DNA from: Vibrio metschnikovii CIP 69.14
GTDB lineage: Bacteria > Pseudomonadota > Gammaproteobacteria > Enterobacterales > Vibrionaceae
Direction of reading: 5' to 3'
DNA length: 64,000 bases
Assembly (NCBI RefSeq): GCF_000176155.1
Contig: NZ_ACZO01000004.1
Location: 124,001-188,000, forward strand
Position 1 is the stretch's first letter; each line of letters starts with the position of its first letter. Below the pieces are notes generated by a model. It was not told the DNA's origin. It ran no database searches and saw nothing but the letters and a program-made list of their open reading frames with translations. Below are positions 27,732 through 37,900 of this stretch, piece by piece. The position numbers and the translations under genes were made by a program.

Positions 27732-30392
27732 TTAAGCGTATAGCGGGTTAGTTTTTTCGGTGTCTATATCAAATTTCTTGATCGCTTCAACCACTACCGA
27801 TTTCTCAACTTCGCCACGTTTGGCCAGTTCGCTTAGTGCTGCAACCACAACATAACCTGCATTCACTTCAAAGTGACGGCGAAGGTTTTCACGGCTGTCT
27901 GAACGACCAAAGCCATCTGTACCTAATACTTTATAAGACTCCGCTGGTACGTAAGCACGTACTTGCTCCGCATAGTTCTTCATGTAGTCGGTTGCAGCGA
28001 TAGCAGGCTCTGTACCCATCACTTGAGCAATATAAGGTACTTTGGCTTCCGCTTCAGGATGAAGCATCGCATCACGCTCACACGCTTGACCATCACGAGC
28101 TAATTCGTTAAATGAAGTCACCGAGTAAACATCAGAAGCAACGCCATAATCGTCACTCAGAATTTGTGCTGCTTTGCGCACTTCATTCATGATCGTGCCA
28201 GAGCTCATCAACTGAACTTTCGCTTTTGAACCCGTGTAGGTTTCTAGCTTGTAGATACCTTTACGGATGCCTTCTTCAGCGCCTTCAGGCATTGCTGGCA
28301 TTGCGTAGTTTTCGTTCATTAGCGTCAAGTAGTAGAACACGTTCTCTTGGTCGCCATACATACGACGAATACCATCTTGAATGATCACCGCTACTTCATA
28401 AGCGAAGGTTGGATCATAAGAGATACAGTTTGGTACTGTGCTGGCTAGAATGTGTGAGTGGCCATCTTCGTGCTGTAGACCTTCACCATTTAGCGTAGTA
28501 CGACCCGCCGTTGCGCCCAATAGGAAGCCACGAGCTTGTTGGTCACCCGCCATCCATGCCATATCACCAACACGTTGGAAACCAAACATCGAGTAGTAGA
28601 TATAGAACGGGATCATCGGTAGATCGTTGGTACTGTAAGACGTCGCCGCTGATACCCATGACGACATCGCGCCTAGCTCGTTGATGCCTTCTTGCAATAC
28701 TTGGCCTGACGTCGCTTCTTTGTAGTAAGAAACGATATCACGATCTTGTGGGGTGTAGTTCTGACCATGCGGGTTGTAAATACCAATTTGACGGAACAGA
28801 CCTTCCATACCAAAGGTACGCGCTTCATCAGCAATGATCGGTACGATGTTTTTGGCAATATTCTTGTCTTTCAGAAGAATATTCAACGTACGTACAAACG
28901 CCATAGTAGAAGAGATGTCACGCTTTTGCTCTTCAAGTAGCGGTTTGAATTCTTCTAACTCAGGAATAATTAAAGGCTGAGTAAAGTTAGGCAAACGCTG
29001 TGGTGTATAACCGTGTAAGGCTTTACGACGCGCATGCAGGTACTCGTACTCTTTTGAACCTTCTTCAAGCGTTAAGTAAGGTAAATCGTTGATCGCTTCA
29101 TCTGAAATAAGATCTTGTAAACCAAGACGATTACGCATTGTCAGAACATGAGTCATGTCCATTTTCTTCACTTGGTGCGCAATGTTTTTACCTTCCGCCG
29201 CTTCACCCATGCCATAACCTTTAACGGTTTTTGCTAGGATAACGGTTGGACGACCTTTAGTTTCTTGCGCATTCTTAAACGCTGCGAACAGTTTTGATGG
29301 CTCATGACCACCACGTTTCAGAGCAAAAATCTCATCATCAGTCATATCGGCAACGAGCGCCGCTGTCTCTGGGTATTTGCCAAAGAAGTGTTCACGAACG
29401 TAAGCACCGTCTTTCGCTTTGAAAGTTTGGTAATCGCCATCGATGGTTTCATTCATCAATTGCAGTAGCTTACCAGAGGTGTCTTTCGCTAATAGTGCAT
29501 CCCAGTTGTTACCCCAAATCACTTTAACCACATTCCAGCCAGCGCCTTTAAATAGGCCTTCTAGCTCTTGAATGATCTTGCCGTTACCCATCACTGGGCC
29601 ATCAAGACGCTGCAAGTTACAGTTGATAAGGAAACATAGGTTATCCAGTTTTTCACGAGCAGCGAAAGAGATTGCGCCGCGTGATTCTGGCTCATCCATT
29701 TCACCATCGCCAAGGAAAGCGTAAACGCGTTGCTCAGAAGTATCTTTAAGACCACGACCATCTAGGTACTTAAGGAAACGAGCTTGATAAATAGAGGCGA
29801 TTGGACCCAGACCCATAGATACGGTCGGGAATTGCCAGAATTCAGGCATCAGTTTCGGGTGTGGGTAAGAAGGCAGACCTTTGCCATCGACTTCCTGACG
29901 GAAGTTGTCCAATTGTTCAGCAGTCAGGCGACCTTCAACGAAGGCACGCGCGTAGATTCCTGGAGAAATATGACCTTGATAATAAACGAGGTCACCACCA
30001 TCTTTTTCGTTAGGAGCACGGAAGAAATGGTTGAAGCACGTTTCATAAAACGCGGCAGAAGACTGGAAAGAAGCCATATGGCCACCCAAATCAAGATCTT
30101 TCTTCGAAGCACGAAGAACAATCATGATCGCGTTCCAACGAATGATTGAACGAATACGTTTTTCAATCGTGGTGTCGCCAGGGTAAGCGGGCTCTTGGGC
30201 TGCAGGGATCGTATTGATGTAATTAGTGTTGATACCGGTTGGCATATCAACACCACCAAGACGAGCTTTTTCTAGAACTTCTTCTAGTAAAAATTGCGCA
30301 CGCTCTACGCCTTCTTCACGTACAACGGATTCCAGGGCAGCTAGCCACTCCTGAGTTTCCAGTGCATCTACGTCATGCTTCATGTCAGACAT
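27732..30392 (-). CDS. aceE: Pyruvate dehydrogenase E1 component, homodimeric
   Basis: Thiamine-diphosphate enzyme that decarboxylates pyruvate. The 886-residue length matches the gammaproteobacterial alpha2-type E1. The ThDP/Mg motif GDGEMDEPES to NCNLQRLDGPV is at about 230-265, and the second domain has EDGHSH and YYLTLMNENY. AGAAGGA precedes the ATG. It follows pdhR by 50 bp; the same transcript likely carries pdhR-aceE-aceF. Confidence 0.97.
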   Translation of the reverse strand: MSDMKHDVDALETQEWLAALESVVREEGVERAQFLLEEVLEKARLGGVDMPTGINTNYINTIPAAQEPAYPGDTTIEKRIRSIIRWNAIMIVLRASKKDLDLGGHMASFQSSAAFYETCFNHFFRAPNEKDGGDLVYYQGHISPGIYARAFVEGRLTAEQLDNFRQEVDGKGLPSYPHPKLMPEFWQFPTVSMGLGPIASIYQARFLKYLDGRGLKDTSEQRVYAFLGDGEMDEPESRGAISFAAREKLDNLCFLINCNLQRLDGPVMGNGKIIQELEGLFKGAGWNVVKVIWGNNWDALLAKDTSGKLLQLMNETIDGDYQTFKAKDGAYVREHFFGKYPETAALVADMTDDEIFALKRGGHEPSKLFAAFKNAQETKGRPTVILAKTVKGYGMGEAAEGKNIAHQVKKMDMTHVLTMRNRLGLQDLISDEAINDLPYLTLEEGSKEYEYLHARRKALHGYTPQRLPNFTQPLIIPELEEFKPLLEEQKRDISSTMAFVRTLNILLKDKNIAKNIVPIIADEARTFGMEGLFRQIGIYNPHGQNYTPQDRDIVSYYKEATSGQVLQEGINELGAMSSWVSAATSYSTNDLPMIPFYIYYSMFGFQRVGDMAWMAGDQQARGFLLGATAGRTTLNGEGLQHEDGHSHILASTVPNCISYDPTFAYEVAVIIQDGIRRMYGDQENVFYYLTLMNENYAMPAMPEGAEEGIRKGIYKLETYTGSKAKVQLMSSGTIMNEVRKAAQILSDDYGVASDVYSVTSFNELARDGQACERDAMLHPEAEAKVPYIAQVMGTEPAIAATDYMKNYAEQVRAYVPAESYKVLGTDGFGRSDSRENLRRHFEVNAGYVVVAALSELAKRGEVEKSVVVEAIKKFDIDTEKTNPLYA

Positions 30393-30442
30393 GGCGATCT
30401 ATCCTTCTGTTGGTTGGATTTATTTAGAACCGCAATGGACCG

Positions 30443-31213
30443 CTATTGCGGCTCATTACCCTGTTGGATGCGACGGAGAGAACGTTCACGTCGAGACTCT
30501 TCTCGGGTCAAATCCAACAATGTTTCTTCGATATAAGCTAAATGTGAGTGTGACATTTCTCGTGCTTTTTCTGGCTGACCAGAAACGATCGCATCCACGA
30601 TATTAGCTCGGTGCTTAGTTACTTTCTCCTCCGCTTCGGGGCGGCGGCGTAATAATTTAAAATTTTGTAAAATATTTTGCTCAAGCAAAGGCGCAAGGCT
30701 ACGAACGATATGCAGCAGCACCACATTATGAGTGGCTTCGGTAATCGCTATCAAAAAGGCCATGACCGTGCTGGCTTCTGCTTCGGTATCTTTCAAGTCT
30801 TGAACTTCGCTAATTCGCGCCAAACTGGTTTGAATACGAGCAAAATCTTCATCGGTACCACGCAAAGCGGCAAAATAAGCTGAAATACCTTCCAACGCAT
30901 GGCGTGCTTCCAGTAAATCTAACTGTGTTTCCGAATGACTAGACAATAAATTTAGCAGAGGATCAGAGAAACTTTGCCAGATATGTTCACTGACAAAGGT
31001 TCCGCCACCTTGGCGACGCGTCAATAAACGTTTTGCTTCTAAACGCTGTATCGCTTCACGTATCGAAGGACGAGAAACCTCGAACTGTTTTGCCAGCTCG
31101 CGCTCCGGAGGGAGTTGCTGCCCTGGGGCTAATGTTCCTTCCACAATCAACCGTTCTAACTCTTGCTCTATCACATCAGAAAGTTTCGGCTGACGAATCC
31201 TTTGATAAGCCAT
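30443..31213 (-). CDS. pdhR: Pyruvate dehydrogenase complex repressor PdhR
   Basis: GntR-family (FadR subfamily) repressor released by pyruvate. The 256-residue protein has the winged helix in residues 1-75 ([20 protein letters not shown], then RRQGGGTFV) and an all-helical FCD effector domain (about 90-230). The N-terminal [21 protein letters not shown] is typical. First gene of the PDH operon, with its own operator just upstream, so it is autoregulated. Confidence 0.96.
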   Translation of the reverse strand: MAYQRIRQPKLSDVIEQELERLIVEGTLAPGQQLPPERELAKQFEVSRPSIREAIQRLEAKRLLTRRQGGGTFVSEHIWQSFSDPLLNLLSSHSETQLDLLEARHALEGISAYFAALRGTDEDFARIQTSLARISEVQDLKDTEAEASTVMAFLIAITEATHNVVLLHIVRSLAPLLEQNILQNFKLLRRRPEAEEKVTKHRANIVDAIVSGQPEKAREMSHSHLAYIEETLLDLTREESRRERSLRRIQQGNEPQ

Positions 31214-31249
31214 AATTTATTGTTCTTCTACTGGTCATTTTTTGCAGGC

Positions 31250-31266
31250 AATTGGTAATACCAATT
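31250..31266. promoter_or_regulatory. PdhR operator
   Basis: AATTGGTAATACCAATT is a palindrome with a single central base and matches the PdhR consensus ATTGGTNNNACCAAT. It lies about 13-29 bases downstream of the predicted pdhR transcription start, like the E. coli site. Confidence 0.85.
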
Positions 31267-31285
31267 TCAAGTTGGGGTAGAAATT

Positions 31286-31315
31286 AACATAATTAAAACG
31301 CGAGTGTCCAGTCAA
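31286..31315 (-). promoter_or_regulatory. Candidate sigma-70 promoter of the pdhR-aceEF operon
   Basis: On the minus strand, TTGACT (31315-31310) and TATGTT (31291-31286) are 18 bases apart, giving a start near 31279. The PdhR operator follows directly, where bound repressor would block RNA polymerase. Confidence 0.65.
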
Positions 31316-31467
31316 AAGTTGACCCAAATCATAGAACCAGCCAAGTTAAAACACTTTGATAACAACCGCGCATTAAAACAGCAATAGTATAGGTCAGACC
31401 AATTACAAATTAAGCCTAAGTCAATAACCTAATAAGGTCGTAGCGAAAAATAATAGCAATAGAGTGA

Positions 31468-31497
31468 CCGGACTGAGTGTAGGTGAACTCAGTCCGG
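31468..31497 (-). terminator. Hairpin after recJ
   Basis: An 11-bp perfect stem (31468-31478 with 31487-31497, CCGGACTGAGT) with an 8-base loop, 20 bp after the recJ stop. The following minus-strand sequence is only moderately T-rich, so termination strength is uncertain. Confidence 0.65.
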
Positions 31498-31516
31498 AAT
31501 GAGAAGTTGGCGAGGA

Positions 31517-33256
31517 TTATTTGGCTTCTAAGCAATCAATCAGTAACTGTAAAGACTGGTTGCCACGGAATTCGTTAATGTCGATTTTATAAGCTAAGCG
31601 TACCGTTTTCACCGAAGCATCGGGCCAACGACGGAGATCAACATTAAAAGCAATACCATCGATCATGATATTGGTTGGATGACCTTTAAATAACGGTTCA
31701 AGCATTAATTTTAAGTGTTTTTCACCGACTAATTTTTGGTGGAGAACTTTAAACTCACCGTCAAACAGTGGATCAGGGAAGGCTTGTCCCCAAGGCCCTG
31801 CGGATCTTAATAACTCAGCGGTATGCATCGAGAACTCTTCTGGAGTTAACTCACCGTCACTGAGTACGATCCCTTTTAAGCTGGCTTCATCTAACTGCAA
31901 AGCCACTTCGTGCTCAAACAGCTGACGAAAACGCGGCAAGTTAGCTTCAGCAATGGTTAACCCTGCCGCCATCGCATGACCACCGAATTTGATAATGATC
32001 CCCGGATTCTGGGTATCAATTTTATCTAAGGTATCTCGCATGTGTAAGCTAGGGATCGAGCGACAAGAACCTTTAATTAATCCGTCGCCACCATCGGCAA
32101 AGGCAATCACGGGACGGTGGTATTTGTCTTTGACCCGGGAAGCTAAAATACCGATCACCCCTTGATGCCAATCTCGTTGAAATAACACTAACCCCTGTGG
32201 CAACGCGCTATTATCGGCAAACTGAAGACGCTCACAAAACGCCAACGCTTCTTGCTTCATCCCTTCTTCGATTTCTTTACGAGTTTGATTCAGGGCATCC
32301 AATTCGCTGGCCATACGCCGCGCGGCATGAATATTGTCGGTCAACAACAGTTCAACGCCAAACGACATATCATCCAACCGCCCTGCCGCATTAATCCTTG
32401 GCCCGAGCGCAAAACCAAAATCGGCAGCCACTAGTTTTCGCGCATCGCGTTTGGCAATTTCAATTAAGGCTTGGATCCCCGGACGGGCTTTACCTGCGCG
32501 AATACGCTGTAAACCTTGATGGACTAAAATCCGATTATTGTCATCCAGCGGAACCACATCAGCCACGGTACCTAATGCCACTAAATCGATCAATTCCATA
32601 AGTTTAGGTTCAGGGATGCCGTGTTTAATAAACCATCCTGACTGACGCATATGCACGCACAGTGCCATCATTAAGTAAAACGCCACCCCTACTCCAGCAA
32701 GCGCTTTTGACGGAAACGCACACTGCTGTAGATTAGGATTCACCATGGCATCGACCTCAGGCAAGACTTGTCCGGGTAAATGGTGATCGGTGACTAAGAC
32801 TTGCAAACCATGTTGCTTGGCATAACGTACCCCTTCGATGGAAGAGACGCCATTATCCACCGTCATGATCATCTCTGCGCCCATATGTAAGGCTTGATCA
32901 ACCACTTCAGGACTGAGTCCATAGCCATCTTCAAAACGATTAGGGACTAAATAATCAACATTACGGCTACCCAGCATTCTCAGCGCTAATACCGACAACG
33001 CGCAACTCGTGGCCCCATCGGCATCAAAATCGCCGACAATAATGATCCGCTTTTGCTGCTCAATGGCATTCAATAGGAGTGACACGGCTAGTTCAATCCC
33101 GTGCAGACTTTGGTACGAATGCAAAGATTTAGCGCTTTTCTCTAATTGCTCAACACGAGTAATACCCCGATTAAGATAAATACGTTTCAATAAATCGGGG
33201 ATACTGTCAGGCAATAGGCTTAAATCGACTTCTGGTCTTCTGTGGATCTCGATCAT
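31517..33256 (-). CDS. recJ: Single-stranded-DNA-specific exonuclease RecJ
   Basis: 5'-3' exonuclease of recombination and mismatch repair. The 579-residue protein has DHH-family motifs IIVGDFDADGATS and VTDHHLPG in the N-terminal half and the DHHA1 motif KFGGHAMAAGLTI near 395, then an OB-like C-terminal domain. The ATG at 33256 (MIEIHRRPEVD) matches the family N-terminus but lacks a ribosome site and directly follows a hairpin with a T run. A TTG at 33283, nine codons earlier, has GAGGAAACAGGC in front of it and lies within the hairpin. Either could be used. Confidence 0.93.
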   Translation of the reverse strand: MIEIHRRPEVDLSLLPDSIPDLLKRIYLNRGITRVEQLEKSAKSLHSYQSLHGIELAVSLLLNAIEQQKRIIIVGDFDADGATSCALSVLALRMLGSRNVDYLVPNRFEDGYGLSPEVVDQALHMGAEMIMTVDNGVSSIEGVRYAKQHGLQVLVTDHHLPGQVLPEVDAMVNPNLQQCAFPSKALAGVGVAFYLMMALCVHMRQSGWFIKHGIPEPKLMELIDLVALGTVADVVPLDDNNRILVHQGLQRIRAGKARPGIQALIEIAKRDARKLVAADFGFALGPRINAAGRLDDMSFGVELLLTDNIHAARRMASELDALNQTRKEIEEGMKQEALAFCERLQFADNSALPQGLVLFQRDWHQGVIGILASRVKDKYHRPVIAFADGGDGLIKGSCRSIPSLHMRDTLDKIDTQNPGIIIKFGGHAMAAGLTIAEANLPRFRQLFEHEVALQLDEASLKGIVLSDGELTPEEFSMHTAELLRSAGPWGQAFPDPLFDGEFKVLHQKLVGEKHLKLMLEPLFKGHPTNIMIDGIAFNVDLRRWPDASVKTVRLAYKIDINEFRGNQSLQLLIDCLEAK

Positions 33257-33288
33257 AAAAATAATCAGGCTTGGACATGCCAAGCCTG
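33257..33288 (-). terminator. Terminator-like hairpin between dsbC and recJ
   Basis: A 9-bp perfect stem CAGGCTTGG / CCAAGCCTG (33280-33288 with 33266-33274, minus strand) with a 5-base loop, followed by ATTATTTTT and immediately by the recJ ATG. It begins 29 bp after the dsbC stop. Confidence 0.75.
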
Positions 33289-33316
33289 TTTCCTCGTAAT
33301 AAACAACGTCGTGAGA

Positions 33317-34069
33317 TTAGCCTTGTTGAAGGCGTTGCAGTAATTGAGCTGCGGGTAAGTAGCCACCGATCATCTCACCGTTTGGTAAGAACATTGCTGG
33401 CGTACCTGAAATACCCAGCTCTTGACCTAATTGATAATGTTCAGCAATGGTCTGTTTACATTGAGCGATATTCCCTTGCGGGGTTAACGTTTTGCGCTCA
33501 ATTTTCACCTCGTGCATGGCTTGCTTCGGATCGCTAGCACACCACATCGCCGCCATTTGATCGGCAACAGGGCCGGCAACGCCTTGACGAGGGAAAGCTA
33601 AATAACGGATGGTAATCCCCAAATCATTGTAATCTTTAATTTGGCTATGCAAACGAACACAATAACCGCAGGTCGTATCGGTAAACACACTAACGATATA
33701 GCGCTCTTGAGGCGCTTTAAATTCAATTGTGCTCGATGCAACTTGTTGTAGTTTTTGTGCATTAATCGGCGCTTGGCGCTTGGCTAACACATCGACATAA
33801 CTGCCGTCATCCTTCAATGCGTATAACGTTCCAGCAATAAAATGTTTACCGTCTGGTGAGGCATATAACACGCCACCGGGCGTTTGCACTTCGACCAATC
33901 CGCTGATCTCAGAAGCAACGATAGCCGTGACATCAATACCCAATGGGGCAAAACGTTGCTCAAACCCTGCTTTATCCAAACTTGGCGTTTGCTCTTTTGA
34001 TTCCTGTGCATGGCATGCCATGGTGAAAAATGGTAAAGCAAAAAGCGTCAGACGGTGTAAAACCTTCAT
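33317..34069 (-). CDS. dsbC: Thiol:disulfide interchange protein DsbC
   Basis: Periplasmic disulfide isomerase. The 250-residue precursor has a signal peptide (MKVLHRLTLFALPFF, cut near Ala20), an N-terminal dimerisation domain (about 30-90) and a thioredoxin-fold domain with the active site TTCGYCVRLH (about 133-142). A second cysteine pair (WCAS...QCKQ) is present as in E. coli DsbC. It lies between xerD and recJ, the conserved xerD-dsbC-recJ order. Confidence 0.96.
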   Translation of the reverse strand: MKVLHRLTLFALPFFTMACHAQESKEQTPSLDKAGFEQRFAPLGIDVTAIVASEISGLVEVQTPGGVLYASPDGKHFIAGTLYALKDDGSYVDVLAKRQAPINAQKLQQVASSTIEFKAPQERYIVSVFTDTTCGYCVRLHSQIKDYNDLGITIRYLAFPRQGVAGPVADQMAAMWCASDPKQAMHEVKIERKTLTPQGNIAQCKQTIAEHYQLGQELGISGTPAMFLPNGEMIGGYLPAAQLLQRLQQG

Positions 34070-34084
34070 AAATAATCCTTTCTT

Positions 34085-34993
34085 TTAAGCCCTTGGATGG
34101 TGCTCACTGTGTATTTGTTTGAGTCGCTCAGTCGCAACATGAGTATAAATTTGCGTGGTCGATAAGTCACTATGACCAAGCAGCATCTGTACCACGCGTA
34201 AATCGGCACCATAGTTGAGTAAATGAGTGGCAAAGGCATGACGTAAAACATGGGGAGACAGCTTTTCGACATCAATCCCAGCAATCACGGCATAATATTT
34301 AATCCGATGCCAAAAGGTCTGCCGCGTCATTTGTTGCGCACGTTTACTTGGGAAGACCACGTCAGACGTATTGTCGCCCAGTAAATGTAAACGCCCTTGA
34401 GCGATAAACGTTTCAATCCATTCAATGGCATTTTCACCCATCGGCACTAAACGCTCTTTACCACCTTTACCGACCACCCGCACCACACCTTGACGTAAGC
34501 TGATATTTTCCATGGTTAACGAAATCAGCTCAGTTACGCGCAGCCCCGTTGCATATAACAACTCTAACATGGCTTTATCACGCAACTCCAATGGATCATT
34601 AGGATCCGGCGCATTCAACAGCGCTTCGACTTGCTCTTCACTGAGATCTTTCGGTAAACGCTGTGGCAATTTAGGGCTCACCAATAAGGCACTCGGATCG
34701 TCACTACGTACTTTTTCACGATGCAAATACTGAAATAAACGACGTAACGCCGAGAGCATTCTTGCTCGTGAGGTTTGTTTATAATCTTGATCGGTTAGCC
34801 AGCTCTGATATTCCAATAACCCAGCCAAGCTGATGAAATCTAATCGGTAATCGTGTTGCTCCATCCAGAGCAATAATTTTGTGAGATCATTGCGATAAGA
34901 CATCAGGGTATTTTCCGCTAATCCTCGCTCCATCCACATCGCATCTAAAAACTGCTCAACCAGTCCATGGTCTGCCGACAATTGCTTTGACAC
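34085..34993 (-). CDS. xerD: Tyrosine recombinase XerD
   Basis: Works with XerC at dif to resolve chromosome dimers. The 302-residue protein has an N-terminal SAM-like domain (about 1-100) and a catalytic domain with Arg in ATGLRVTEL, Lys in VGKGGKERLVP, HxxR in SPHVLRHAFATHLL, His in GHSDLSTT and the nucleophile Tyr in QIYTHV. It is the housekeeping enzyme, not an integron or phage integrase, judging by its core-gene context. dsbC begins 15 bp after it. Confidence 0.96.
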   Translation of the reverse strand: MSKQLSADHGLVEQFLDAMWMERGLAENTLMSYRNDLTKLLLWMEQHDYRLDFISLAGLLEYQSWLTDQDYKQTSRARMLSALRRLFQYLHREKVRSDDPSALLVSPKLPQRLPKDLSEEQVEALLNAPDPNDPLELRDKAMLELLYATGLRVTELISLTMENISLRQGVVRVVGKGGKERLVPMGENAIEWIETFIAQGRLHLLGDNTSDVVFPSKRAQQMTRQTFWHRIKYYAVIAGIDVEKLSPHVLRHAFATHLLNYGADLRVVQMLLGHSDLSTTQIYTHVATERLKQIHSEHHPRA

Positions 34994-35124
34994 CGCTTCT
35001 TCTCATTATTTATTAGATTTAGACCTCAACTTAATACCACAAAATAGTCGCCACTCCTAGGTGGCATCTCTGGTCGAATTGGGTATAGAATTCGTCCATC
35101 GTTCTAAACCATGAATAAGATTCT

Positions 35125-35643
35125 ATGAAAATTGGCCTATTTTACGGTTCTACCACCTGTTATACCGAAATGGCAGCGGAAAAAATGCGCGCCATTATTG
35201 GCGAAGAATTATTGACCATTCATAATGTCAAGGAGACGCCACTAAGCAAAATGCGTGATTACGACCTGCTGATTTTAGGCATCTCAACTTGGGATTTTGG
35301 TGAAATCCAAGAAGATTGGAGTGCAATATGGGATCACATCGATGGCGTACCGCTAAACGACAAGTGCGTCGCATTGTTCGGCTTAGGCGATCAAGAAGGC
35401 TATGGCGAGTGGTATCTGGATGCGATGGGGATGCTGCACGACGAGATCCAGAAGAGCGGCGCTAAGCTTATTGGCTACTGGCCTAATCATGGTTACCATT
35501 TTGATGCCTCGAAAGCACTGACCGCCGATGGCGAATATTTTGTTGGTTTAGCACTTGATGAAGATTCACAATATGAACTCAGTGATGAGCGCATAGCCAA
35601 CTGGGTAGAACAAATTCTCACTGAATATCAACAGCTCAATTAA
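35125..35643 (+). CDS. fldB: Flavodoxin 2
   Basis: FMN electron carrier of the long-chain flavodoxin type, 172 residues. The phosphate loop is STTCYTE at about 9-15, and the flavin-flanking segments are ISTWDFGE and [15 protein letters not shown]. The gene is divergent from xerD, the usual place of fldB. A weak ribosome site (AATAAGATTC) precedes the ATG. Its stop codon overlaps the ampD stop on the other strand by two bases. Confidence 0.94.
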   Translation: MKIGLFYGSTTCYTEMAAEKMRAIIGEELLTIHNVKETPLSKMRDYDLLILGISTWDFGEIQEDWSAIWDHIDGVPLNDKCVALFGLGDQEGYGEWYLDAMGMLHDEIQKSGAKLIGYWPNHGYHFDASKALTADGEYFVGLALDEDSQYELSDERIANWVEQILTEYQQLN

Positions 35644-36194
35644 AGCGATAGCTGCTGAAAAAAATAGCGCCAATCAAATACCAATCCTGGATCGGTTTTG
35701 CGTTGCGGAGCGATATATTGATGACCGGTGATCCGCTGCTGAGTGATTGCCGGATAATGCTGTTGCAAAGCCTTTGTTAAGCGTACCAATGATTGGTATT
35801 GCGCTGAAGTATACGGGACATAATCACTGCCCTCTAACTCGATGCCTATTGAATAATCATTACACCGCGCTTGACCCGCAAAGGATGATTGTCCTGCGTG
35901 CCAAGCTCGCCCAGAAAAAGGCACAAACTGCACGACCTCGCCATCACGGCGAATCAAACAGTGAGCTGAGACCTGCATCGTCGCAATGGTGGCAAAAAAT
36001 GGGTGCGCGCTCGGATCCAATTGACCGGTAAAAAACTGTTCAATATAAGGCCCTCCGAACTGCCCCGGCGGTAAACTGATGTTATGCACGACCAATAGAG
36101 AGATGGGTTGTTGCTGAGTGCGCTGATCAAAAAAAGGCGACGGAACATGTCGAGCGACTTGATACCAGCCTGCTGGGTCAATCATCAATTTCAC
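35640..36194 (-). CDS. ampD: 1,6-anhydro-N-acetylmuramyl-L-alanine amidase AmpD
   Basis: Cytosolic zinc amidase that trims recycled anhydro-muropeptides, thereby keeping AmpR-type beta-lactamase induction low where present. The 184-residue Amidase_2 protein has zinc ligands in LVVHNISLP (about His34), [11 protein letters not shown] (about His154) and KTDPG (Asp), with GRAWHAG and IGIELEGSD. Convergent and overlapping with fldB; divergent from nadC by 99 bp. Confidence 0.95.
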   Translation of the reverse strand: MKLMIDPAGWYQVARHVPSPFFDQRTQQQPISLLVVHNISLPPGQFGGPYIEQFFTGQLDPSAHPFFATIATMQVSAHCLIRRDGEVVQFVPFSGRAWHAGQSSFAGQARCNDYSIGIELEGSDYVPYTSAQYQSLVRLTKALQQHYPAITQQRITGHQYIAPQRKTDPGLVFDWRYFFQQLSL

Positions 36195-36281
36195 CTTATC
36201 GATTACACAAAATCCGTGATTAGTGGCTGAATTTCACGCCTAGTCAGCGTATCATTCCGACTCCGTTCGATAGCATATTAG

Positions 36282-37184
<903 letters not shown>

Positions 37185-37266
37185 AGGTTAAGCGGGTTTT
37201 ATACCCCTGAAGCATCGCCTCAGCCTATCATCGAATTGATATCAAACCACCATTGCCTCTTTATTA

Positions 37267-37310
37267 ATCCCGATAAACACCAATTGCCACACTGTTTATC
37301 GGGATATCTT
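37267..37310 (+). terminator. Terminator after nadC
   Basis: A 12-bp perfect stem (37267-37278 with 37294-37305, ATCCCGATAAAC) with a 15-base loop and then a short ATCTTT. It is 82 bp after nadC and separates it from pilA. Confidence 0.65.
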
Positions 37311-37466
37311 TAACTGACTCGCAGAATTTCAGCAACGACATTTCAACGCGGATGTAAAAACTGTCGTCTGACTCGAAACACATTTGTGTGACAGTTTTAT
37401 TAATGCAACCAGACACTTATCCTAATTCGGTCTCAATAACTGACCATACCCAAGGATAATTCAGTC

Positions 37467-37886
37467 ATGAAAACTCACTATACTAAACAACAAGGCTTTA
37501 CTCTAATTGAACTGATGATCGTCGTGGCGATTATTGGCGTGCTAGCGGCAGTCGCTGTACCTGCTTATAAAGATTATGTCACCAAATCTCAAGCATCCTC
37601 TGCTATTGCCACATTGAAAGCACTACAAACCCCGGCTGAACTGCATATTCAAGAGTATGGATCATTAACTGCTCTCGGTGATTTAGGCACTTCGGCAACA
37701 GCGAATGGATTAGGCACATTATCAATTGGAGAAGATAAAGAAAGCATCGTATTTACCTTCGATAAGGGTGTATTGGATACCAAGAAAATTACTTTAGAAA
37801 GAGATAAGGACACTGGCTGGACATGTAAGGCTGATAAAGAGATAACAGATTTCGACATAAAATCTTGTAACACAACAAAATCATAA
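37467..37886 (+). CDS. pilA: Type IV major pilin PilA
   Basis: Type IVa prepilin of 139 residues. The 10-residue leader [10 protein letters not shown] is cut before Phe, giving [12 protein letters not shown] with Glu at mature position 5, followed by the hydrophobic assembly helix. The C-terminal part is divergent, with one disulfide pair (Cys near 124 and 134). In vibrios this pilus is the chitin-regulated one used for DNA uptake and attachment; that link is from the family, not from this sequence. AAGGATAA lies upstream. pilBCD follow on the same strand. Confidence 0.95.
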   Translation: MKTHYTKQQGFTLIELMIVVAIIGVLAAVAVPAYKDYVTKSQASSAIATLKALQTPAELHIQEYGSLTALGDLGTSATANGLGTLSIGEDKESIVFTFDKGVLDTKKITLERDKDTGWTCKADKEITDFDIKSCNTTKS

Positions 37887-37900
37887 TTTATCAATAATTT

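Larger units (their letters stand above)
31214..31516. promoter_or_regulatory. pdhR-recJ intergenic region
   Basis: This 303-bp gap contains, read on the minus strand, a recJ-side hairpin at its left end and the pdhR promoter and operators at its right end. I see no gene in it; the middle (about 31330-31465) is AT-rich and holds a second PdhR-like site at 31389-31403 (ATAGGTCAGACCAAT). Confidence 0.7.

Noticed and set aside
33317..34069. DsbC as a lipoprotein because of FTMAC in its signal peptide
   Set aside because: The residues before the cysteine do not fit a lipobox, and DsbC is a soluble periplasmic protein.
34085..34993. Integrase of a mobile element
   Set aside because: This tyrosine recombinase is XerD by sequence and by its xerD-dsbC-recJ context; no att sites or cargo are nearby.
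35111..35128. Five-codon leader (ATG at 35111, stop overlapping the fldB ATG)
   Set aside because: The start-stop overlap is suggestive, but there is no ribosome site before it and no attenuator; likely chance.
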